A stretch of DNA of 39,469 bases from Vicingus serpentipes (lineage in GTDB: Bacteria > Bacteroidota > Bacteroidia > Flavobacteriales_E > Vicingaceae), in NCBI GenBank assembly GCA_024103385.1, contig JAGFIT010000001.1, positions 1 through 39,469 on the forward strand. Direction: 5' to 3'. The notes under the pieces are model-generated. The model worked only from the letters and a program-made list of their open reading frames with translations. It was not told where the DNA came from and did not search any database. The position numbers and the translations under genes were made by a program. Shown piece by piece: positions 17,154 through 24,566 of this stretch; the stretch's first letter is position 1, and the number at the start of each line of letters is the position of its first letter.

Positions 17154-17958
17154 CTCCTATTGCTATAATTTTTTCTGCCTCAGTCATTTTGGTCATCTCA
17201 TTCTTCTGTAAGATCTCTCTAGCTAAATTCAAGTAATTAATAGCTCCCTTACAACTGGCATCATGCATTATGATTGTTTGACCATGACTGGGAGCTTCTC
17301 CTAATCGTGTATTACGTTGAATAATAGTATCAAACATCATGGTTTGGAAATGCATTTTTACCTCTTCAACCACTTGGTTAGAAAGTCTTAAACGAACATC
17401 AAACATAGTTAACAATAATCCTTCAATATCTAAATCAGGGTTTAAACGTGTTTGAACAATTTTAATTGTATTCAATAATTTACCTAAACCTTCTAAAGCA
17501 AAAAATTCACATTGTACAGGAATGATTACAGAGTCTGCAGCTGTCAATGAATTAATAGTAATTAGGCCTAATGATGGAGAACAATCAATAATAATAAAAT
17601 CATAATCGTCTTTTACTTTAGATAAAGACCCTCTCATTACCTTTTCTCTGTTAGGCAGGTTAATCAATTCTAACTCTGCCCCCACCAAATCAATATGAGC
17701 TGGTAAAATATCTAAATTAGGTGAATCCGTGTGTAAAATGGCATCACGTGGTTCTATTGAGTTAATCAAACATTCATAAATGCTCGACTTAATGTTACGG
17801 GGATCAAATCCAACACCAGAAGTAGAATTCGCTTGCGGATCAGCATCCACTAACAATACTTTATATTCTAAAACTCCTAACCCTGCAGCTAAATTGATAG
17901 CCGTTGTAGTTTTTCCTACACCACCTTTTTGATTTGATATTGCTATTATTTTTCCCAT
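17146..17958 (-). CDS. parA: ParA/Soj chromosome partition ATPase
   Basis: 270 residues, normal for chromosomal Soj-type ParA. The deviant Walker A is KGGVGKTT at 11-18, with the signature lysine K11. VDADPQANSTSG carries the A' box and FIIIDCSPSLG the Walker B. ATP-bound dimers bind DNA non-specifically and are released by ParB, which drives segregation. It overlaps parB by eight bases. It follows the MBL-hydrolase gene after 16 bases, so it probably shares that promoter. Confidence 0.96.
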   Translation of the reverse strand: MGKIIAISNQKGGVGKTTTAINLAAGLGVLEYKVLLVDADPQANSTSGVGFDPRNIKSSIYECLINSIEPRDAILHTDSPNLDILPAHIDLVGAELELINLPNREKVMRGSLSKVKDDYDFIIIDCSPSLGLITINSLTAADSVIIPVQCEFFALEGLGKLLNTIKIVQTRLNPDLDIEGLLLTMFDVRLRLSNQVVEEVKMHFQTMMFDTIIQRNTRLGEAPSHGQTIIMHDASCKGAINYLNLAREILQKNEMTKMTEAEKIIAIGDE

Positions 17959-17974
17959 ACCTTAATTTGGTTTT

Positions 17975-18655
17975 TTATAATTTTATTGTTTCTCCTATTT
18001 CTAGTAATATTAATTCCTTTCCTCTTTCTGTAAAATTTTTAACTGCTTTTTTATGATCTATTTCAATATATCCAAACGTATCAAAATGAACACCAATTGT
18101 TTTATTACATTTTAACATATCTGATGCAATAATAGCATCCTTTACACCCATTGTAAAGTTATCTCCAATAGGTAATATTATATAGTCCAGTTCCTCTTGT
18201 TCTCCTATCAACTTCATATCCATTGTTAGAGCTGTATCTCCTGAGTAATAAAATGTTTTCTCGTTAGAAGAAATGATAAACCCTCCAGGATTTCCAGCAT
18301 AACTTCCATCAGGAAAACTACTCGAATGTACTGCATTCACATATTTTAATGTTCCAAAATCAAACTCCCAACTCCCTCCATGATTCATAGGGTGTGTATT
18401 CTCTATTCCTTTTTTCTCAAAATAAGAAACAATTTCAAAGTTGGATACCAATTTTGCTCCTGTTCTTTTTGCAATTTGTTCTACATCAGCAATATGGTCT
18501 TCATGTCCATGAGATACTAAGATATAATTAGCCTCAATAGTATTTATATCAACTGATTTAGCTTTCTCATTAGGAGAAATAAAAGGATCAAACAAAATTT
18601 TCTTTCCTTCTACTTCAATCAAAAAACAAGCATGACCATAAAAAGTAAAACGCAT
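17975..18655 (-). CDS. UPF0173-type metallo-beta-lactamase-fold hydrolase
   Basis: 226 residues. The zinc-binding motif HGHEDH is at 49-54, with further ligands in VHSSSF and YYSGDTAL and a late H in VHFDTFG. This is the arrangement of the UPF0173 group of metal-dependent hydrolases (RNase Z/UlaG-like fold). Substrate is unknown; the protein should be cytoplasmic. It is the first gene of the parA-parB-DUF5683-dapB-lepB-lepB block, 16 bp before parA. Upstream there is a small dyad, GTTAC-AAA-GTAAC (18668-18680), next to the start codon. Confidence 0.87.
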   Translation of the reverse strand: MRFTFYGHACFLIEVEGKKILFDPFISPNEKAKSVDINTIEANYILVSHGHEDHIADVEQIAKRTGAKLVSNFEIVSYFEKKGIENTHPMNHGGSWEFDFGTLKYVNAVHSSSFPDGSYAGNPGGFIISSNEKTFYYSGDTALTMDMKLIGEQEELDYIILPIGDNFTMGVKDAIIASDMLKCNKTIGVHFDTFGYIEIDHKKAVKNFTERGKELILLEIGETIKL

Positions 18656-18876
18656 TTTTTGTAATTTGTTACAAAGTAACCTAAAAGTAAGCTTTATCCT
18701 ACCGTAGTATGGCGCAACTTACCAACTATTTTTTAACATTAATTTGTCAGTAATCAAGTCGTTTTAAAATTACCCTTTACGTTCCCCAATTTAAAAAACA
18801 GTAAGTTCTAGAGATAACCTAATTGTATAATTAAAAAATACTTTTCAACAATGAAGAAATCTATTAATAATTATTC

Positions 18877-18884
18877 TAAATTTG
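18877..18884 (+). promoter_or_regulatory. Candidate -7 element for perR-ahpC
   Basis: TAAATTTG is an exact TAnnTTTG match 31 bases before the start codon at 18916. Just upstream is the AT-rich palindrome AATAATTATT (18867-18876), a possible but weak Per-box-like site. Confidence 0.5.
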
Positions 18885-18915
18885 TAACGATTACAATTAT
18901 GGTTTTATTTTACTC

Positions 18916-19317
18916 ATGAACATTGCACATCATTTATATAGCAACAACATCAAACCATCTGTTCAAAGAATTAAAATATTTGAGTATTTGTACAATAGTA
19001 AAAACCACCCAACGGTTGATACCATTTATTGTCAATTGGCTGGAGAAATTCCAACATTATCAAAAACAACCGTATACAATACCTTAAAACTGTTTATTGA
19101 AAATGGAATTACATCTTCATTAATAATTGATGGAAACGAAGCTAGATATGATGCTATAATGAAGAAGCACGCTCATTTTAAATGTAATGACTGTGGTTAT
19201 ATTTATGACATAGAAATCAACGATTTAAAATTAAAAGACAGCCAGTTGGCTGGTTTTGAAATAGGTGAAACCAACATTCACTTAATTGGAAAATGTAAAA
19301 AATGTTTAACTAAATAA
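18916..19317 (+). CDS. perR: PerR-type peroxide-sensing Fur family regulator
   Basis: 133 residues of the Fur superfamily. An N-terminal winged helix (SKTTVYNTLKLF is the recognition helix) is followed by a dimerisation domain. Structural zinc Cys pairs are C90/C93 (CNDC) and C127/C130 (CKKC). When aligned to Bacillus subtilis PerR with an offset of six, all five regulatory metal ligands are present: H31, D79, H85, H87 and D98. The Asp at the last place (D104 in Bacillus) is typical of PerR, while Fur has Glu. It should repress peroxide-defence genes until iron-catalysed His oxidation. ahpC starts 15 bases downstream, so the regulator is probably co-transcribed with, and controls, its target. 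Confidence 0.87.
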   Translation: MNIAHHLYSNNIKPSVQRIKIFEYLYNSKNHPTVDTIYCQLAGEIPTLSKTTVYNTLKLFIENGITSSLIIDGNEARYDAIMKKHAHFKCNDCGYIYDIEINDLKLKDSQLAGFEIGETNIHLIGKCKKCLTK

Positions 19318-19332
19318 AAAATTAAAAACAAC

Positions 19333-19962
19333 ATGGGCGTATTAGTCGGAAAAAAAGCTCCAAATTTTTCAGCATCTGCTGTAATTAATGGAGGAGAAAT
19401 TGTAAATAATTTCACATTAGATCAATTTAAGGGGAAATATGTAGTGTTATTCTTTTATCCAAAAGATTTCACTTTTGTTTGTCCAACAGAATTATTTGCT
19501 TTTCAAGAGAAATTAGCAGAATTTAAATCAAGAAATACTGAAGTAATTGCCGTATCTACTGACACAGAACAATCTCACTGGGGATGGTTACAAATGGCTA
19601 AAAATGCTGGAGGTATCCAGGGGGTTACTTATCCTTTAGTTGCTGACACCAATAAAACAATTACATTTAACTACGATTGTATGGCTGGTGATTTTGATTG
19701 GAATGATGAAGGAGAAATGGAAGCAAACGGAGAATTAATTGCTTACAGAGGATTATTTTTAATCGACAAAGAAGGAATAGTGAAACACCAATTGGTAAAC
19801 GATTTACCTCTAGGAAGAAATGTAGATGAAGCTTTAAGAATGGTTGACGCACTTCAGTTTAATGAAGAGCACGGAGAAGCTTGCCCTGCTAACTGGAGCA
19901 AAGGGAAAGAGTCTTTAAAAACTACTCATGAAGGTATTGCTGAATATTTAACAAACAATTAA
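19333..19962 (+). CDS. ahpC: Typical 2-Cys peroxiredoxin (AhpC/Prx1 type)
   Basis: 209 residues. The peroxidatic Cys is C50 in FTFVCPTELFAF and the resolving Cys is C184 in GEACPANW. It reduces hydrogen peroxide, organic peroxides and possibly peroxynitrite in the cytoplasm. There is no ahpF nearby, so electrons probably come from thioredoxin. An acidic insert (GDFDWNDEGEMEANGEL) precedes AYRGLFLID, as in other Bacteroidota Prx. The C-terminal YF motif of peroxide-sensitive enzymes is not seen, so it may resist over-oxidation. It follows perR after 15 bases and precedes sod. Confidence 0.94.
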   Translation: MGVLVGKKAPNFSASAVINGGEIVNNFTLDQFKGKYVVLFFYPKDFTFVCPTELFAFQEKLAEFKSRNTEVIAVSTDTEQSHWGWLQMAKNAGGIQGVTYPLVADTNKTITFNYDCMAGDFDWNDEGEMEANGELIAYRGLFLIDKEGIVKHQLVNDLPLGRNVDEALRMVDALQFNEEHGEACPANWSKGKESLKTTHEGIAEYLTNN

Positions 19963-19983
19963 TTTAATAAAGGAAATAGAGAA

Positions 19984-20019
19984 TAGCCATAAGCCAAATA
20001 GTAAATTACCTTATGGCTA
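19984..20019 (+). other. Hairpin between ahpC and sod
   Basis: TAGCCATAAG (19984-19993) pairs exactly with CTTATGGCTA (20010-20019) around a 16-base loop. There is no T-tract, so it may be a partial terminator or an RNA-stability element. A related word, GGCTTATGGCTAGT, occurs before the tsaC/Sua5-type gene near 32028. Confidence 0.5.
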
Positions 20020-20065
20020 GTAGCTAATTTCTAAATATATAAATAAACTAAAAACTAAAAAAAAT

Positions 20066-20665
20066 ATGGCTTTTGAATTACCCGCGTTACCATACGCATA
20101 CAATGCTTTAGAACCACATATAGATGCTAGAACAATGGAAATCCATCATTCTAAACATCATGCTGGTTACACTAACAATTTAAACGGTGCTATTGCCGGA
20201 ACCAATTTAGATGGAAAATCTATTGAGGATATTTTAACCAACCTTGACATGAATAACATGGCTGTTAGAAACAATGGTGGTGGTTATTATAATCACGATT
20301 TATTTTGGAAAGTAATGTCTCCAAATGGAGGAGGAAATCCAAATGGAGCTGTTGCAACTGCAATCGATGCTGCTTTTGGTTCTTACGAGGCTTTTAAAGA
20401 CGAATTTGCTAAAGCTGCTGCCACTCGATTTGGTTCTGGATGGGCTTGGCTTTGTGTAAAAAATGGGAAACTAGAAATTTGCTCTACTCCTAACCAAGAC
20501 AATCCATTAATGCCTGGAGTTGAATGCGGTGGAACTCCTATTTTAGGAATTGATGTATGGGAACATGCTTATTATTTAAATTACCAAAACAGAAGACCTG
20601 ATTACATTAATGCATTCTTTAATGTAATTAACTGGGATGAAGTGAATAGTAGATTTAATGGGTAA
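20066..20665 (+). CDS. Superoxide dismutase, Mn-type (Fe/Mn family)
   Basis: 199 residues, normal length, no signal peptide. Metal ligands are H27 (MEIHHSKHH), H77 (YYNHDLFW), D163 and H167 (DVWEHAYY). The active-site Gln lies in the C-terminal half (NQDNP, Q144) and Gly takes the place of the FeSOD Gln69, which is the manganese pattern, although cambialistic use of iron is possible. It converts superoxide to peroxide, which the neighbouring peroxiredoxin removes. It is 103 bp after ahpC with a hairpin between, so it may be partly separate in expression. A bidirectional terminator follows. Confidence 0.95.
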   Translation: MAFELPALPYAYNALEPHIDARTMEIHHSKHHAGYTNNLNGAIAGTNLDGKSIEDILTNLDMNNMAVRNNGGGYYNHDLFWKVMSPNGGGNPNGAVATAIDAAFGSYEAFKDEFAKAAATRFGSGWAWLCVKNGKLEICSTPNQDNPLMPGVECGGTPILGIDVWEHAYYLNYQNRRPDYINAFFNVINWDEVNSRFNG

Positions 20666-20666
20666 G

Positions 20667-20705
20667 CACACCCCTATTCCCCCTATCAAGAGGGGAAAAT
20701 AAGGT
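20667..20705. repeat. Short inverted CCCCT/AGGGG intergenic element
   Basis: CACCCCTATTCCCCCTATC is followed by AAGAGGGGAAAATAAGG. The C-rich and G-rich arms can pair, in an otherwise AT-rich gap. It resembles intergenic repeats common in flavobacterial genomes, but only one copy is seen in this window. Confidence 0.4.
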
Positions 20706-20708
20706 AAC

Positions 20709-20738
20709 AAAAAACCAGCCAAATGGCTGGTTTTTTTT
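20709..20738. terminator. Bidirectional terminator between sod and thioredoxin gene
   Basis: CCAGCCA (20715-20721) pairs with TGGCTGG (20724-20730), flanked by A6 on the left and T8 on the right, so it works on both strands between convergent genes. Confidence 0.9.
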
Positions 20739-20758
20739 GTTTTATCAAGAGGTTTTGA

Positions 20759-21304
20759 TTAGCCCTTTTTCTCTTTATATTGTTTAATCATCGCATCTAC
20801 TCCACCGGTGAAAGCATCTACTCCTCTTACATAACCGGTTTTCCCTAAAGCATCTATAGTGTATTTCCCTTCAGTATCTTTCCCTAAATTAAACACCCAT
20901 ATTGTTGGATAACCTGTAACTTGAAAAGCTTGTTGTAAACCATAATTCTGTTGCTTAATATTTTCGGGTAACTGAAATCTTCTGGGAAAATCTAACTCTA
21001 TTAAAACTACATTCTTATCAGCCCAGGCTTTAAATTCTGGCGTGTCAAAAACTTCTCTTTTCAGTTTCATACACCAACCACACCAATCAGTACCAGTAAA
21101 ATTGGCTAAAATTGGTTTTCCTGTTTTTTCAGAAATAGCATAAGCCTCATTAATATCTACTAACCAGCCTTCTGCATGAGCTTTATAGTTTTCTGCCGTT
21201 ACTTGTTTTGGTTGAGTTTGCTGTGGATTTCTTAGCACACCTGTTTGAGCCATTACTACTGAAGACAAAAACAAGCATACTATTAATAATTTGAAAGATT
21301 GCAT
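20759..21304 (-). CDS. Exported thioredoxin-fold protein
   Basis: The best start is ATG at 21304 (181 residues), because it puts a clean signal peptide (MQSFKLLIVCLFLSSVVMAQ) at the N-terminus; an upstream in-frame start at 21340 would add 12 residues before it. The thioredoxin domain has C75-G-W-C78 in GTDWCGWCMKLKREVF and a cis-Pro segment, GYPTIWVF. It is probably a periplasmic thiol oxidoreductase or thiol-disulphide chaperone. It follows the peptide transporter genes by 50 bp and is likely the last gene of that unit. A -7 element of its own (TAATTTTG, 21357-21350 on the minus strand) overlaps the end of the upstream gene. Confidence 0.85.
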   Translation of the reverse strand: MQSFKLLIVCLFLSSVVMAQTGVLRNPQQTQPKQVTAENYKAHAEGWLVDINEAYAISEKTGKPILANFTGTDWCGWCMKLKREVFDTPEFKAWADKNVVLIELDFPRRFQLPENIKQQNYGLQQAFQVTGYPTIWVFNLGKDTEGKYTIDALGKTGYVRGVDAFTGGVDAMIKQYKEKKG

Positions 21305-21349
21305 AAAGTAAATTTTAAAAGTTGTATCGTCTTTAATCAATTTTTATAC

Positions 21350-21357
21350 CAAAATTA
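21350..21357 (-). promoter_or_regulatory. Candidate internal -7 element for the thioredoxin-fold gene
   Basis: Minus-strand TAATTTTG matches TAnnTTTG. It overlaps the stop codon of the POT gene and lies about 46 bases before the ATG at 21304. Confidence 0.35.
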
Positions 21358-23130
21358 ACGAATTCCATGCATTAATTTTTTCAATAATGGATTCAATAAA
21401 AATACAACTACTCCAGATACAACAGGAATTATTGTAAATATTAAGAAAAACGTAGTCATATCATACTTTGAAGTTACTTCTTCAATCATTCCTCCCATAG
21501 AACCTGCTAACTTATTCCCTATTGCAATTGCTAAATACCACATTCCAAACATAAATCCTATCATCCTTGCTGGCACTAATTTACTTACTTGAGATAAACC
21601 AACAGGAGACAAACACAACTCTCCTAAGGTATGTAATAAGTAAGCTAATATCAACCATATCATACTTACTCTTACTACTCCTGCTTCTGCTCCTTGCGGA
21701 ATGGATGATGAACCAAAAGCCAGCAAACCAAATCCTAAACCTAGTAAAATCAATCCTAAAGCATATTTAGAAGCAGATGATGGATTATACTTACTTTCCC
21801 ACCATTTGGAGAAAAAAGAAGCAAATGCAATAATAAAAAACGAATTCAAAATACTAAACCACGAAACAGTAACTTCTGTAACAGAAGAGGAGAATTCTTT
21901 ATACACCATCAATCCTACTATAGTCCAAACCCCTAAAAAACTTAATGCCAATACCAAGTTAGAAATTCTAATTTTAGCATATGTTTGTTTAAACAACAAA
22001 AACAATACCCACGATATAATCCCTAAAGGGACCACCGTTAACAACGTATTAATTACATTAAAAATAGTGGCAGAACTTCCATCCAGTACCCTATCTGTAA
22101 AATCTCGTGCAAAAATAATAAGTGAAGATGCTCCTTGCTCAAATGACATCCAAAAGAACACTGTAAAAAAAGCAAAAATAACTAACGCCACCATTCTATC
22201 CCTCACTACTTTTTCATAACGAATAATTCTTGAAACCACTAAAAATAAAAAGAGCACTAACCCTATAATGGTAATTACTAGCGGACCTGGTAATGATTCC
22301 GCGCTTACTAAGAATTCTTGAGGTAATAAGTGAATATCTCCTATTTTAGATGAAGGATCATTCAACAAGTATAAAAACCCTATTAATGAGGTTACTACTA
22401 GTAATATTTTATCTACTACCGTAAACTTATTTGGTTTATAATCCAGCACTTTACTTGCTTTCTCTTCTTTTGTTTCTTTCTTAGGAGGATCTCCTATTTC
22501 TCCAAAAAGCGGTTTTGCTAACCAAAATTGCAATGTTCCTAATAACATAAACATCCCTGCTAAACCAAACCCCCAGGCCCATCCATATTTTTCTGCTAAA
22601 TAACCACACAACATCATTCCAAAAAAAGCTCCTGCATTCACTCCCATATAGAAAATAGTGTAAGCACCATCTTTTTTCTCTGGGTGTTTTTCATACATTG
22701 CAGAAATAATAGAAGTCATATTGGGTTTAAAAAAACCAGTACCTATAACTAATAATGCTAAACCAACATAAAAAGACAGCTCTGTTTCTAAAGCCATAGA
22801 AACATGACCTAAAGTCATAATAATAGAGCCTATTACCACTGCCCATCGGTAACCGGTTAGTTTATCGGCTATAATACCCCCCAGGATTGGTGTTAAGTAC
22901 AATAATCCTGCGTAAGTACCAAACAAGGCCCCTGCATTTTCAGAAGACCAGCCCCAGCCAGTAAATTCTACTCCCACCACTGCCATCGTTAAAAAGTTTA
23001 CTAATAAAACCCTCATCCCATAAAAAGAGAATCGCTCCCACATTTCTGTAAAAAACAATACAAATAATCCAGCAGGGTGGCCTAATACGTTGGTTTTAAA
23101 AAAATTATCTGTTGTATTTGTATTCTCCAT
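21355..23130 (-). CDS. POT family peptide transporter, long form
   Basis: 591 residues, polytopic. The N-terminus has the proton-dependent oligopeptide transporter signature FFTEMWERFSFYGMR near residue 27, and FYMGVNAGAFFGMMLCGYLAEKYGW is the second POT signature. Imports di- and tripeptides with protons through the inner membrane. Compared with the next copy it has an extra ~100-residue stretch with two hydrophobic segments (about 235-315) between the two six-helix bundles, as in POT proteins with 14 helices. It starts five bases after the shorter POT gene ends. It lies within a DPP-IV-like peptidase and transporter unit. Confidence 0.93.
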   Translation of the reverse strand: MENTNTTDNFFKTNVLGHPAGLFVLFFTEMWERFSFYGMRVLLVNFLTMAVVGVEFTGWGWSSENAGALFGTYAGLLYLTPILGGIIADKLTGYRWAVVIGSIIMTLGHVSMALETELSFYVGLALLVIGTGFFKPNMTSIISAMYEKHPEKKDGAYTIFYMGVNAGAFFGMMLCGYLAEKYGWAWGFGLAGMFMLLGTLQFWLAKPLFGEIGDPPKKETKEEKASKVLDYKPNKFTVVDKILLVVTSLIGFLYLLNDPSSKIGDIHLLPQEFLVSAESLPGPLVITIIGLVLFLFLVVSRIIRYEKVVRDRMVALVIFAFFTVFFWMSFEQGASSLIIFARDFTDRVLDGSSATIFNVINTLLTVVPLGIISWVLFLLFKQTYAKIRISNLVLALSFLGVWTIVGLMVYKEFSSSVTEVTVSWFSILNSFFIIAFASFFSKWWESKYNPSSASKYALGLILLGLGFGLLAFGSSSIPQGAEAGVVRVSMIWLILAYLLHTLGELCLSPVGLSQVSKLVPARMIGFMFGMWYLAIAIGNKLAGSMGGMIEEVTSKYDMTTFFLIFTIIPVVSGVVVFLLNPLLKKLMHGIR

Positions 23131-23135
23131 AATTC

Positions 23136-24527
23136 TTATGCCTCTTTATCTGCCAATTCAAAACCCTCTGTTTCTTCGTGATCTGTACCTTCTATATCTT
23201 CGGCACCATGCGTTAATCTTTTTAGAGGTTTAAGTATAGCTATTATTAAACCTCCAAATATTAATGTAAAAATGAATATTCCTGTGAATACCTGAAGCTC
23301 TCCAGCACCTTCTGCAGACTCACCAACAAGACCTGCAAGCTTATTTCCAAAACCAGTGGCAGCAAAATAAGCTCCCATCATTAAAGAAGCATATTTAGCA
23401 GGTGCCAACTTGGTAATAAATGACAATGCGGTTGGTGAGGCACATAACTCCCCAATAGTATGCAACAAATAAGCTACAATTAAAAATATCATAGCTCCTT
23501 TTCCATCAACCGAAGAATCAGCTTGCACTGCAGCAGCAGACATTGCCAAGAAACCAGCACCCATTATAATAATTCCTAAAGCCATTTTGAAAATTGTTGA
23601 AGACTCTTTTCCCTTTAACTGTCTTTTTGCCCAAAATCCAGCAATCAATGTTCCTAATGTAATTATAAAAAATGCATTTGCAGATTGAAAAACAGATGCT
23701 GGAATAATAGTTCCAAAAAAGCTTCTATCAATCTTTTCCATCGTATAAATATTCATTAATCCGCCAGCTTGTTCAAAAGCTCCCCAAAAAACAATAATAA
23801 TGGCAAAAGATAACAACATCACTAAAACTCTATCTTTTTCTATTTTTGTTAAAGGAGCGGTGTTTTTTTCTGCATCTTCTTTATTATCCCCTATGAAATT
23901 ACCCACATGAGTAAGGTGTTTTTGTCCAGCCATATATACAATCTGCCCCACAATCATTCCAATACCCGCTAAACCAAACCCATAATGCCATCCAATTGTC
24001 TCCCCTACATAACCAACAATTATAGAAGACAAAAATGCCCCTAAATTAATCCCTATATAAAAAATAGTAAATCCTTTATCTCTTCTTACATCTCCTTGTT
24101 TATATAACCCCCCTACCATTGTTGATATATTTGGTTTTAAAGCTCCAACACCTAATATAATTAAAACTAAACCTGTATAAAAAGCCCACATTTGCTCAAC
24201 AGCCAATATACCATGTCCTAAACAAAGTAAAATTCCTCCTAATAAAACTGTTTTCTTTTGACCCAATAACTTATCGGCAAGAAGGCCTCCAGGAATGGAT
24301 AACACATAAACTAACATTGTATACCAGCCGTATAATTCTAGAGCTTCTCCTTGCGACCATCCCAAACCGGGATTCTTACCATCAACTTCAGAAATAATAT
24401 ACAATACCAATATCGCTCGCATTCCATAATATGAAAAACGTTCCCACATTTCTGTAAAAAACAATACGTATAAACCTATCGGATGTCCAAATAGTTCTTT
24501 TTGTTGTACTTGTGTTGTTGTAGCCAT
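23136..24527 (-). CDS. POT family peptide transporter, short form
   Basis: 463 residues. FFTEMWERFSYYGMR lies near residue 27 and FTIFYIGINLGAFLSS is the second POT signature. Proton-coupled di/tripeptide import is the expected role. The middle linker is much shorter than in the downstream copy. It is 39 bp after the S9 peptidase and five bp before the second POT gene, so the three are almost certainly one transcript. The hydrophilic C-terminal tail is acidic (EDIEGTDHEETEGFELADKEA). Confidence 0.93.
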   Translation of the reverse strand: MATTTQVQQKELFGHPIGLYVLFFTEMWERFSYYGMRAILVLYIISEVDGKNPGLGWSQGEALELYGWYTMLVYVLSIPGGLLADKLLGQKKTVLLGGILLCLGHGILAVEQMWAFYTGLVLIILGVGALKPNISTMVGGLYKQGDVRRDKGFTIFYIGINLGAFLSSIIVGYVGETIGWHYGFGLAGIGMIVGQIVYMAGQKHLTHVGNFIGDNKEDAEKNTAPLTKIEKDRVLVMLLSFAIIIVFWGAFEQAGGLMNIYTMEKIDRSFFGTIIPASVFQSANAFFIITLGTLIAGFWAKRQLKGKESSTIFKMALGIIIMGAGFLAMSAAAVQADSSVDGKGAMIFLIVAYLLHTIGELCASPTALSFITKLAPAKYASLMMGAYFAATGFGNKLAGLVGESAEGAGELQVFTGIFIFTLIFGGLIIAILKPLKRLTHGAEDIEGTDHEETEGFELADKEA

Positions 24528-24566
24528 GTTTAAATTTTAGTTAAGTGCAAATGTATAAAAATGAAA

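Noticed and set aside
17739..17754. CACGTG core inside parA as a possible parS site
   Set aside because: The flanks (GGCAT and GTTCT) do not match TGTTT/AAACA. Other CACGTG cores near 3560 and 28437 also fail, so no parS is called.
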